The position numbers were made by a program, and so were the translations under genes. Positions 6,947-13,534 of a stretch of DNA of 14,665 bases are shown here, in pieces; position 1 is the first letter of the stretch, and each line of letters opens with the position of its first letter. The DNA is taken from the NCBI GenBank assembly GCA_036554605.1, contig DATBMY010000502.1, positions 1 through 14,665 of the forward strand. The letters are read 5' to 3'. Under the pieces are notes generated by a model, which worked only from the letters and a program-made list of their open reading frames with translations, was not told where the DNA came from and did no database searches. The DNA comes from DATBMY01 sp036554605 (lineage in GTDB: Bacteria > Acidobacteriota > Blastocatellia > UBA7656).

Positions 6947-7903
6947 ATGAAACTGAGAATACTACACCACGATCATTGCTTCGATGGATTTGCTTCAGCC
7001 GCGGTTTTCGCGCGCTTTTTTAAAGAGAAGATAGAACCGGCCGCCGAGATCGGATTCGGCGGGCTTGCGCACAAGCCGAACCAGAAGTTCATCGAGGAGG
7101 AGTTGTTCGACGGCGACGATAATGCCATAGTCGATTTCAAGTACAGCCCTTCGCCCCGGCTCACCTGGTGGTTCGACCATCACCAGAGCGCCTTCCTTTC
7201 CTCCGACGATGAAAAGCATTACCGCACGGGCAGGTGGGAAAGTAAATACTATGACCCGACCTACAAATCATGCACGAAATTCATCGCCGATACGGTTGAG
7301 CGCGAGTACGGCTTTATAGAACCGAACCTCGAAGAGCTCATACGCTGGGCAGACATCATCGACGGCGCGCAGTATGATAGTGCCAGGACGGCCGTGGAGC
7401 TTAAAGAGCCGGCGCTTCAATTGATGCTCGTCATAGAAGCGAGCCGCGACAAGGCTTTGATGGAGAAGATCATCCGCGGGATGCAGCGGCAATCGCTCGC
7501 CAGTATTATGGGCGACGAGGATGTCCAGCGCGAATTTCGCCCGCTTCATGAACGGCACACGAAGATGATCGATATAATACGCGATGCCGCGGCGAGCGAG
7601 CGCGGCGTAGTCTATTTCGATCTCAGCCGCCAGGACGCCGAAGGTTACAGCAAGTTCATACCCTATCATCTCTTCCCTGACTGCACTTACTCGGTCGGCG
7701 TAAGCCTCTCCGCGAGCCGCTCGAAAGTCTCGGTTGGATTCAACCCCTGGAGCCCGACCCCGCGCCGCCACAACCTCGCTTCGATCTGTGAAAGGTATAA
7801 CGGCGGAGGACACGCCGTCGTCGGCGCGATATCTTTCCGGCCCGATCAGATAGATACCGCGCGCGAAACCGCTCAAGAGATCGCCGCCGAGCTGCGACAG
7901 TGA
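6947..7903 (+). CDS. DHH/DHHA1-family phosphoesterase
   Basis: This is a soluble 318-residue protein of the DHH superfamily, Mn-dependent phosphoesterases that include nanoRNases, pAp phosphatases and cyclic-dinucleotide hydrolases. The N terminus has the HDHCFDGFAS motif (Asp9, His10, Asp13), followed by a metal-site Asp in IVDF (63) and the diagnostic DHH (77-79). The C-terminal GGGHAVVGAISF is the substrate-binding DHHA1 loop. There is no membrane segment or extra RecJ domain, so a small-substrate exonuclease or phosphatase is the likeliest role; the exact substrate cannot be told from sequence. AGGG (6938-6941) lies 5 nt before the ATG. It diverges from the radical SAM gene and converges with the hydroxyacyl-CoA dehydrogenase. 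Confidence 0.88.
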   Translation: MKLRILHHDHCFDGFASAAVFARFFKEKIEPAAEIGFGGLAHKPNQKFIEEELFDGDDNAIVDFKYSPSPRLTWWFDHHQSAFLSSDDEKHYRTGRWESKYYDPTYKSCTKFIADTVEREYGFIEPNLEELIRWADIIDGAQYDSARTAVELKEPALQLMLVIEASRDKALMEKIIRGMQRQSLASIMGDEDVQREFRPLHERHTKMIDIIRDAAASERGVVYFDLSRQDAEGYSKFIPYHLFPDCTYSVGVSLSASRSKVSVGFNPWSPTPRRHNLASICERYNGGGHAVVGAISFRPDQIDTARETAQEIAAELRQ

Positions 7904-7905
7904 TC

Positions 7906-7937
7906 AAGGCAATTCACTCATATTGAAGAATTGCTTT
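7906..7937. terminator. Possible bidirectional hairpin between convergent genes
   Basis: AAGGCAATTC and GAATTGCTTT form a 10-bp stem with one G-U pair around a 12-nt loop. It sits between the convergent DHH and dehydrogenase genes and overlaps the latter's stop codon. The T-tract is weak on both strands, so it may work poorly as an intrinsic terminator. Confidence 0.45.
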
Positions 7938-8826
7938 AAAGCAGGTTCATCGGTTTAGGGTTGGCCGGGTCGGCGTAATCATAAAATCCGCGCCCGCTCT
8001 TTCTTCCATAAAGCCCCGCCAGCACCATACGTTTTAACAGCGGCGGAGGGGCGAACCGCTTCTCTTTAAACTCGTCGAACATGATATTGGCGATGTAGTA
8101 AGTCGTATCCAGCCCGACGAAATCTCCGAGCGTGAGCGGCCCCATCGGATAGCCGCAGCCGAGCTTCATCGCGTTATCAATGTCGACTATCGTGGCGACG
8201 CCTTCTTCAAGCGCGCGGATAGAGTCGAGCATATAAGGAACAAGCAGCCGGTTGACTATGAAGCCTGTGCGGTCCGATGTCTGTACGGGGACCTTGCCTA
8301 TCTCGCGGGCAAAGGCCGTCGCCTGTTGAAAGACTTCCGGGTCGGTCAGTATCGTGCGCACTATCTCGACCAGCTTCATCACCGGCACCGGGTTGAAGAA
8401 GTGCATGCCGATGAATCGGCGCTGGCGCTCCTGTCCGGTCGCCGCCATCATCTGGGTGATCGAAAGGCTCGACGTGTTTGACGCGAATATCGTCTCCGGC
8501 TTGCACAGCTGGTCGAGCCGCGAATAGGTGCGATTCTTATCCTCCAGGTTCTCTATGATCGCCTCGATCACCAGGTCAGCATCCGCGGCGTCTTCAAGCT
8601 TTGTCGAGCCGCCTAGCCTGGCCATGGTCTGCTCGCGCTCACCGGCGCCAAGCTTTCCCTTTTCGACCATGCGTGAGAGCTGGCGGTCAATGCCTCCAAG
8701 CCCGCGGTTGAGAAACTCCTCCGAAACTTCTATGACCTTGACGTCGCGCCCGGCCTGGGCGCATACCTGCGCTATGCCCGAGCCCATGAGCCCGCAGCCC
8801 AGCACTGCCACTTTATTTATTGCCAT
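7936..8826 (-). CDS. hbd: 3-hydroxyacyl-CoA (3-hydroxybutyryl-CoA) dehydrogenase
   Basis: This 296-residue cytosolic NAD(P)-dependent enzyme interconverts 3-hydroxyacyl-CoA and 3-ketoacyl-CoA in beta-oxidation or butanoate metabolism. The N-terminal Rossmann fold starts with GCGLMG (10-15). Catalytic elements are SNTSSLSI (116-123), His142 in MHFFNPVPVMKLVEIV, Glu154 and Asn192; the His-Glu and His-Asn spacings match human HADH (12 and 50 residues). The C-terminal domain ends with GRKSGRGFYDY, typical of the short stand-alone form rather than the multifunctional FadB type. The start at 8826 is set by GGGAGG 8 nt upstream; a longer frame from 8862 uses GTG with no ribosome site. The thiolase on the same strand would supply or consume the next intermediate, but a rhomboid gene intervenes. 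Confidence 0.93.
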   Translation of the reverse strand: MAINKVAVLGCGLMGSGIAQVCAQAGRDVKVIEVSEEFLNRGLGGIDRQLSRMVEKGKLGAGEREQTMARLGGSTKLEDAADADLVIEAIIENLEDKNRTYSRLDQLCKPETIFASNTSSLSITQMMAATGQERQRRFIGMHFFNPVPVMKLVEIVRTILTDPEVFQQATAFAREIGKVPVQTSDRTGFIVNRLLVPYMLDSIRALEEGVATIVDIDNAMKLGCGYPMGPLTLGDFVGLDTTYYIANIMFDEFKEKRFAPPPLLKRMVLAGLYGRKSGRGFYDYADPANPKPMNLL

Positions 8827-8834
8827 GTTGTTAG

Positions 8835-8840
8835 CCTCCC
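8835..8840 (-). promoter_or_regulatory. Ribosome binding site that sets the dehydrogenase start
   Basis: On the minus strand GGGAGG lies 8 nt before the ATG at 8826. It places the start 12 codons inside the longest open frame. Confidence 0.8.
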
Positions 8841-8859
8841 TAAAGAAAAGATCGGAGTT

Positions 8860-8874
8860 CACGCTAAGAGCGTG
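8860..8874. repeat. Small hairpin in the dehydrogenase leader
   Basis: CACGCT and AGCGTG flank the three bases AAG, a perfect 6-bp inverted repeat about 20 nt upstream of the ribosome binding site. It could shape the leader RNA or be an operator half-site pair. There is no T-tract on the minus strand, so it is not a terminator for the upstream rhomboid gene. Confidence 0.4.
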
Positions 8875-8897
8875 CCTTTATGAAGCCAGGCAAGCTG

Positions 8898-8914
8898 AAG
8901 CTTGAACTCTAAAC
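8898..8914. promoter_or_regulatory. 17-nt element shared with the thiolase leader, copy 1
   Basis: AAGCTTGAACTCTAAAC here matches AAGTTCGAACTCTGAAC at 11554-11570 at 14 of 17 positions, in the same orientation relative to the genes. Both lie upstream of acyl-CoA metabolism genes on the minus strand. This copy is about 72 nt from its start codon and the other about 23 nt, so a fixed operator position is not conserved. Role unknown. Confidence 0.25.
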
Positions 8915-8964
8915 TTTTATTACTTAATAGAGTATTCTTCAACTGGCGCGGCAGGTCAAAGCGG

Positions 8965-10251
8965 CTATCGCCGTCCTTCGTCGGTCCTGATTTCGTACCC
9001 GTGCTCGCGCAGGTAAGAGGGCAGCCAGCTCAAATACTCCTCGTCGAATCGCCGCGCCTCTTTGCTCAAGGCGTCCTGCTCGGCTCTGATCTCACCCGCG
9101 GGGCTGCTTTCAGAATCGATGAATCTTCTTATCAAATCGGCCTCTGCCGTCACCAGGTCTGTCAACCTGCGACGAAAGACCTCCGCCTGCTCGTCCATCT
9201 TCGGCGCCTTGCGAACCGCGGCTATCGCTTGCTCGGCTGCCGCCAGCGCTTCGGCCGGATCCGCTTCGTTTCTGCTCCCGCGCAGCACAAGATTGAACTC
9301 TCTTATCGAAAGCCGGAGCAGGTTGCGCGCCCGGTCCATATTGTTAAAGTAAGCAGGCACTTCCTGCTCCGGGCTCTGCCCGATGTTGCTGACTGAGGGC
9401 GGCGGACCATCATAATTGCGAAAGGCCGTCACGAAAGCCAGAAAGGTGAGCGCGAGCAGCAGCGCCTGGACCCCTCGCCATATCGTGGCCGTTGCCTTTT
9501 CGTGCGGGCGCATGTAAGGGATGACCAGCGTCAGCACTACCCCGGCAAACAGACCGGCAAGGTGAGCGGCGTTATCGACGATCCTGACCGAAAATCCGAA
9601 CACGAGGTTTATGGCGATGATCGGAAGTATGCGCCGTTTTATATCGCGCGAGAGCACTTCCGGGATCTCTCTTCGATACCGGAAAGCGAACGTCGCGATC
9701 ACTCCGAAAAGACCGAAGATCGCGCCCGATGCCCCGGCCGAAACCGCCTCCGTAAAAAAGTAGCTTGCGACCACCCCGGAAATACCTGTCAGCAGGTATA
9801 ACGCGACGAACCGGGCCGAGCCGTATAAGCGCTCAACCTCCTGTCCTATGATCCACAGCGCATAGTTGTTTAGTAGAAAATGTACGAAGCCTATGTGAAT
9901 GAACATCGCGGTGATAAACCGGTAATACTGGTGCTGCTCGGATATGTGCGGATTGCTCTTTGCGCCGAAAGCAACTATGACCGAATGGTCGGCCGAAAGC
10001 GCGGACATCCCCCCGGCGAGCCATTCGAGCAGAAAGACGGCAAGATTCACCCCGATGAAAAATAGCGTGAAAGGGCTTGATCGCTCGATGAGCGCGCGAA
10101 AAAACTCTTCCTCCCTGGCCGATTCGCGCTCGGCCTTCGCTGCCTCGACCGTGTTATATCCGCAGTAAGCGCACTCCGAGCGGTCGGCGGGAATCAGATT
10201 GCCGCAAGAAGGGCATACTCTGAAGGCAGGTTCGTTTACTTGTTGTTCCAA
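8965..10251 (-). CDS. Rhomboid-family intramembrane serine protease with N-terminal zinc ribbon
   Basis: This 428-residue membrane protein cleaves transmembrane substrates within the bilayer. Residues 13-30 form a zinc ribbon (CPSCG and CAYCG; Cys13, 16, 27, 30), followed by a charged helix. The rhomboid core spans about 60-275 with six or so hydrophobic segments. It shows HIGFVHFLLNNY (His124, Asn128/129 of the oxyanion region), the catalytic GASG (Ser175) and the catalytic His230 in AHLAGLFAG. After a last hydrophobic segment (VQALLLALTFLAFV) there is a roughly 150-residue Glu/Ala/Arg-rich, probably helical C-terminal extension with no family I recognise. The start codon is TTG at 10251; no ATG or GTG offers a better start ahead of the zinc ribbon, and no strong Shine-Dalgarno is visible. 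It lies 89 nt downstream of the thiolase on the same strand. Confidence 0.9.
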   Translation of the reverse strand: MEQQVNEPAFRVCPSCGNLIPADRSECAYCGYNTVEAAKAERESAREEEFFRALIERSSPFTLFFIGVNLAVFLLEWLAGGMSALSADHSVIVAFGAKSNPHISEQHQYYRFITAMFIHIGFVHFLLNNYALWIIGQEVERLYGSARFVALYLLTGISGVVASYFFTEAVSAGASGAIFGLFGVIATFAFRYRREIPEVLSRDIKRRILPIIAINLVFGFSVRIVDNAAHLAGLFAGVVLTLVIPYMRPHEKATATIWRGVQALLLALTFLAFVTAFRNYDGPPPSVSNIGQSPEQEVPAYFNNMDRARNLLRLSIREFNLVLRGSRNEADPAEALAAAEQAIAAVRKAPKMDEQAEVFRRRLTDLVTAEADLIRRFIDSESSPAGEIRAEQDALSKEARRFDEEYLSWLPSYLREHGYEIRTDEGRR

Positions 10252-10274
10252 ATCAGTAAAGAAGCGAAGAGGGC

Positions 10275-10349
10275 GGAGGGATGGGGGATGATGGCTGATA
10301 TCAAATTTCAGATCTCTATTCGTCCCTCATCCTTCATCCTTCATCCCTT
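10275..10349. repeat. Inverted GGATGAA-type heptamer repeats at the thiolase 3' end
   Basis: The right arm holds three tandem heptamers, CTCATCC, TTCATCC and TTCATCC (10326-10346). The left arm holds two inverted copies, GGGATGG and GGGATGA (10278-10291). The arms can pair over about 18-20 bp with a few mismatches and a loop of roughly 30 nt. The right arm runs over the thiolase stop codon. No T-tract follows the hairpin on the minus strand, so it may stabilise the thiolase mRNA 3' end or be a replication-slippage product rather than a terminator. Confidence 0.6.
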
Positions 10350-11531
10350 CTGAAATGCTTCCACTATTATCGCGATGCCCTGGCCGCCGCCTATGCAAGC
10401 CGTGGCAAGGCCGTATCTCTTGCCCCGCCTTCCGAGTTCCAGCAGTACCGTCAATACCAGCCGGGTTCCCGAAGCTCCGAGCGGGTGGCCGAGCGCAATC
10501 GCGCCGCCGTTGACGTTTGTCCTCTCGCGCTCCAGCCCGAGATCGCGCTCGACGGCCAGGTACTGTCCGGCGAATGCCTCGTTCACCTCGACGAGGTCAA
10601 TATCTTCGAGCTTGAGGCCCGCCGCCTCAAGCGCCTTTTGCGAAGCGGGGACAGGGCCGATCCCCATGATCTCGGGCGGCACGCCCGCTATCCCCCACGA
10701 GAGAATGCGCCCGAGCGGCTTTGCCTCGATGCGGCGAGCGGTTTCCTGATCCGCGATAACAACGGCGGCCGCGCCGTCGACTATGCCCGACGCATTGCCC
10801 GCCGTCACGAACCCGTCCTTGGAGAATGCCGGCCTGAGCTTTGCAAGCCCCTCAAGGGTTGTATCCGGTCTCATGTGATCGTCGCGCTCGAAGAGAGTCA
10901 CGCCCTTGCGCGTCTTTATCTCGACCGGTACCACCTCTTCTTGAAAGCGCCCGGCTTGCCAGGCTTCGGCGGCGCGCTTTTGCGACAGAAGCGCGAACTC
11001 GTCCTGCTCGTCGCGGGATATGTCCATCTTTCTCGCAAGGTTCTCCGCCGTCTGCGCCATGTAATATCCGCAGTAGCTGTCCATGAGCGATGCCATCAGC
11101 GAATCTTCGAGCTTGCCCTCGCCGAGCTTAAGACCCCAGCGCGCCCCCCGTATGACGTGCGGCGCCTGGCTCATCGATTCCATCCCTCCGGCGAGCACCG
11201 CCGAGGCTTCGCCCAGCTGTATCATCTGCGCGCCCGAGACTATCGATTGAATGCCCGACCCGCAGAGCCGGTTTACCGTCAGCGCCGGTCGCTCCAGGGG
11301 TACGCCCGCCTTGAGCGCCACGTGCCGCGCGCCATATATAGCGTCGGCCGATGTCTGCATGGCGTTGCCCATGACGGTGTGGTCTATTTCATCGGGCGCG
11401 ATCCGGCTCCGCTCAAGCGCCGCGCGGGCGGCAATCGCGCCAAGCTCGTTGGCCGTCAGATCGCGCAGCCCTCCGCCGTATTCGCCCATCGGAGTGCGCG
11501 CCCCGCCAAGTATTAATATCTCTTTTGCCAT
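10341..11531 (-). CDS. Thiolase (acetyl-CoA C-acetyltransferase)
   Basis: This 396-residue cytosolic thiolase condenses two acyl-CoA units or cleaves 3-ketoacyl-CoA. The catalytic triad is intact: Cys90 in NRLCGSG takes the acyl group, His349 is in GHPLGASG, and Cys379 in ATACIGGGQG is the proton donor. Length and positions almost match Zoogloea ramigera biosynthetic thiolase (Cys89, His348, Cys378). The start at 11531 is set by GGAG 6 nt upstream; a longer frame from 11573 adds a non-conserved 14-residue segment. The nearest pathway partner is the 3-hydroxyacyl-CoA dehydrogenase downstream on the same strand. Chain-length preference, and whether the role is catabolic or biosynthetic, cannot be decided from sequence alone. 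Confidence 0.95.
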   Translation of the reverse strand: MAKEILILGGARTPMGEYGGGLRDLTANELGAIAARAALERSRIAPDEIDHTVMGNAMQTSADAIYGARHVALKAGVPLERPALTVNRLCGSGIQSIVSGAQMIQLGEASAVLAGGMESMSQAPHVIRGARWGLKLGEGKLEDSLMASLMDSYCGYYMAQTAENLARKMDISRDEQDEFALLSQKRAAEAWQAGRFQEEVVPVEIKTRKGVTLFERDDHMRPDTTLEGLAKLRPAFSKDGFVTAGNASGIVDGAAAVVIADQETARRIEAKPLGRILSWGIAGVPPEIMGIGPVPASQKALEAAGLKLEDIDLVEVNEAFAGQYLAVERDLGLERERTNVNGGAIALGHPLGASGTRLVLTVLLELGRRGKRYGLATACIGGGQGIAIIVEAFQKG

Positions 11532-11533
11532 TA

Positions 11534-11541
11534 CCTTCTCC
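11534..11541 (-). promoter_or_regulatory. Ribosome binding site that sets the thiolase start
   Basis: On the minus strand GGAGAAGG precedes the ATG at 11531, with the GGAG core 6 nt away. It favours this start over the upstream in-frame ones. Confidence 0.75.
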
Positions 11542-11553
11542 GTTTTCAACATC

Positions 11554-11570
11554 AAGTTCGAACTCTGAAC
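11554..11570. promoter_or_regulatory. 17-nt element shared with the dehydrogenase leader, copy 2
   Basis: AAGTTCGAACTCTGAAC contains the perfect 10-bp palindrome AGTTCGAACT (11555-11564) and matches the element at 8898-8914 at 14 of 17 positions. It lies in the 186-nt gap between the divergent thiolase and first S41 peptidase genes. A role as operator is only a guess. Confidence 0.25.
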
Positions 11571-11717
11571 CAAAATAACAGAGCTACTAATCAGTTGTCA
11601 TCCGCTCACTCATCCTTTAGAATTTGAACTGCGGTTTTCTCCTTGTGAGGCGGACAGTTTAGGAATGGGCTCTCCTTTGTTGGCCCTGCTGTTACCCGAA
11701 GATCGAAAGGTTAAAAG

Positions 11718-13367
11718 ATGAAGTTAGCAAAGCGATCCCTGATGCTTGCGGCGGTCTTGATACTGCCAATGATCTTTGCGGGCGCGCACCCGGCGCAGCG
11801 CGCATCCGGTCAGATTGATGAGATCACCAACAGGCAGAAGATAAGCGGAGATTTTCTCAACGCCTTGAACGTGGCGAGAGATAATTACGCCGGCAAGCTC
11901 GATCTCGATAAGCTCACGAAGGCCTCGGTCAACGGAATGCTTCGCACGCTCGATCCCCACTCGATGTACTTCGACCCGAAACAGTGGGAGGAGTTTCAAA
12001 ACGACCAGCGCAGCCGCTACTACGGCATCGGCTCGACCATCATCGAGCACAACGGCAAGGTCTATATATGGTCGCCCACCGACAAGACGCCGTCATATAA
12101 CGCCGGCATGCGCTACGGCGATCACATAATAGAGGTCAACGGCGAATCGACCGTGGGGCTCAATGTAACCCAGGTGCGCAGCAAGCTGCTCGGCCCCGAA
12201 GGCACGCCGGTAAGAATAAAGGTAATGCGCGCGGGCATAGCCCAGCCCGTCGAGGTCAAAATCAACCGCGGGGCCGTACCCCTGCCCTCCGTGTCGAACT
12301 ATTTCATGCTCGACAGCGGTGTGGGCTACGTGAATCTTGACCGCGGGTTTAATACGACCACCTTCAACGAAGTAAGCCGGGCTATCGAAGAGCTGCGGTC
12401 GCTTGGCATGACGTCGCTCGTTCTGGACCTGCGCAACAACGGCGGCGGGCTCGTGGATCAAGCCTGGCGCGTGACCAATCTTTTCTTGTCGCGCGGGCAG
12501 AAGATTCTCTCCATGAGAGGGCGCGCGGCGACATTCCCCACGCGCGATTTCGTGGCAAGCAATCCGAACCCAGACGATTATCCCGTGATAGTGCTGATAA
12601 ACCGTGGGTCGGCGTCGGCCTCCGAGATAGTCGCGGGCGCGCTGCAGGACCACGACCGCGCCGTCATCGTAGGCGAAAACAGCTTCGGCAAGGGGCTTGT
12701 GCAGAACCCGTTCCCGCTCAGCGATCGCTCCGCGCTCATATTGACCACCGGTCATTACTACACGCCGAGCGGGCGGCTGATACAGCGGGAGTACACGGGG
12801 CAGTCGTTTTACGATTATTACCTGAAGCGAGGCGACAAGGAAGCGATCAACCGTGTCGATGAGCGGCGGACCGACTCTGGGAGGCTTGTTTACGGCGGGG
12901 GCGGCATCCAGCCCGACGTCGAAGTGAAGCGCATCGTCGCCCCCAAGGAGATCGAATTGCAGCGTGTGTGGTTCGATCCCGTATTCCAGTTCGTGCGCGA
13001 TCTCGTAGGGGGGCAGGTACAGGGGCTGGCCAGCCTCAAGCTCGACCGGCCGGCGGACCATAGCCACCGGCTGCAGCCGGAAGAGTACCTCGTTGACGAT
13101 AAGCTGCTCGCCGCGTTCAAGAATTTCCTTCGCCAGCACCCCGATCTCAAGACCGACGCCGCGCGCGTCGATAAGGACGCCGCGTTCATACGCCGGCAGA
13201 TGCGCTATGAGCTGGTGACGGCCGCCTTCGGGCTTGAGAAGGCTTATCAGGTGCTGCTTGAGGCTGACAACCAGCTCCAGGCCGCGGTCAACGAATTACC
13301 CAAAGCGCGCGTCATGGCTGAAGCGGTCCGCCGCAACCGCGCCTCCGAACCCCGGCGCAACGATTAA
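11718..13367 (+). CDS. Secreted PDZ-containing S41 C-terminal processing peptidase, copy 1
   Basis: This 549-residue serine peptidase of the Prc/CtpA family has an N-terminal signal sequence (MKLAKRSLMLAAVLILPMIF, with possible cleavage around AGAHPAQR) and so acts in the periplasm or at the membrane. A short helical region (40-100) precedes a PDZ domain (about 105-185) that normally binds substrate C termini. The S41 core carries DLRNNGGG (237-244), the catalytic Ser300 in GSASASEI, Lys325 in GKG and Gln329. The 25-residue Ser-Lys spacing equals that of E. coli Prc (Ser452/Lys477). The C-terminal 120 residues are helical and charged. AAAGG lies 7 nt before the ATG. A paralogue follows in tandem and a terminator separates them. 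Natural substrates are unknown. Confidence 0.93.
   Translation: MKLAKRSLMLAAVLILPMIFAGAHPAQRASGQIDEITNRQKISGDFLNALNVARDNYAGKLDLDKLTKASVNGMLRTLDPHSMYFDPKQWEEFQNDQRSRYYGIGSTIIEHNGKVYIWSPTDKTPSYNAGMRYGDHIIEVNGESTVGLNVTQVRSKLLGPEGTPVRIKVMRAGIAQPVEVKINRGAVPLPSVSNYFMLDSGVGYVNLDRGFNTTTFNEVSRAIEELRSLGMTSLVLDLRNNGGGLVDQAWRVTNLFLSRGQKILSMRGRAATFPTRDFVASNPNPDDYPVIVLINRGSASASEIVAGALQDHDRAVIVGENSFGKGLVQNPFPLSDRSALILTTGHYYTPSGRLIQREYTGQSFYDYYLKRGDKEAINRVDERRTDSGRLVYGGGGIQPDVEVKRIVAPKEIELQRVWFDPVFQFVRDLVGGQVQGLASLKLDRPADHSHRLQPEEYLVDDKLLAAFKNFLRQHPDLKTDAARVDKDAAFIRRQMRYELVTAAFGLEKAYQVLLEADNQLQAAVNELPKARVMAEAVRRNRASEPRRND
12591..12705 (+). repeat. Near-identical tract shared with the second S41 gene, block A copy 1
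   Basis: This block matches 14411-14525 with only two differences in 115 nt (at 12605 and 12608). The last 97 nt (12609-12705) are identical, including third codon positions. It encodes the catalytic Ser/Lys region. Flanking parts of the two genes are clearly more divergent. Confidence 0.9.
12758..12845 (+). repeat. Near-identical tract shared with the second S41 gene, block B copy 1
   Basis: This block matches 14578-14665 with two synonymous differences in 88 nt (12794 and 12818). The match runs to the window edge, so its full length is unknown. It encodes the segment from YTPSGRLIQREYTG to KRGDKEA. Confidence 0.9.
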
Positions 13368-13400
13368 CCGCACAGGCGCGACAGGTTTTATGACATGCTT

Positions 13401-13436
13401 TGGCCCGGCCTTTATGGTCCGGGCCATCGCATTTTT
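13401..13436 (+). terminator. Rho-independent terminator after S41 copy 1
   Basis: TGGCCCGG and CCGGGCCA form an 8-bp stem (13401-13408 with 13419-13426) around a 10-nt loop. A run of five T residues follows at 13432-13436. It separates the transcripts of the two peptidase genes. Confidence 0.7.
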
Positions 13437-13467
13437 AAAGGGTTTTCGAGGCGGGTTTTAATGACGG

Positions 13468-13496
13468 TTGTTTTGCCTGGGGCTTTCCGGTAAGAT
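13468..13496 (+). promoter_or_regulatory. Candidate promoter of S41 copy 2
   Basis: TTGTTT (13468-13473) and TAAGAT (13491-13496) are separated by 17 nt. They lie between the preceding terminator and the ribosome binding site of the second peptidase gene, which supports separate transcription. Confidence 0.4.
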
Positions 13497-13534
13497 TTTT
13501 CCATCGAAGTTTTCTTGAGGGGAGAGTGATTCTA

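Noticed and set aside
10326..10346. Tandem repeats considered as a CRISPR fragment
   Set aside because: The units are 7 nt and directly adjacent without spacers, and no cas gene is present.
10485..11516. 343-codon open frame antisense to the thiolase
   Set aside because: It is Arg/Leu-rich with no domain. The minus-strand thiolase with full catalytic motifs explains the region.
7936..11531. Thiolase, rhomboid and dehydrogenase as one functional operon
   Set aside because: They share a strand, but gaps of 89 and 138 nt, the hairpin repeat after the thiolase and the unrelated rhomboid make co-transcription uncertain, so I did not call an operon.
12093..13139. 348-codon open frame antisense to S41 copy 1
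   Set aside because: It is a shadow frame. The same shadow recurs at 14306-14575 because the sense sequences are near-identical, not because the antisense frame is a conserved gene.
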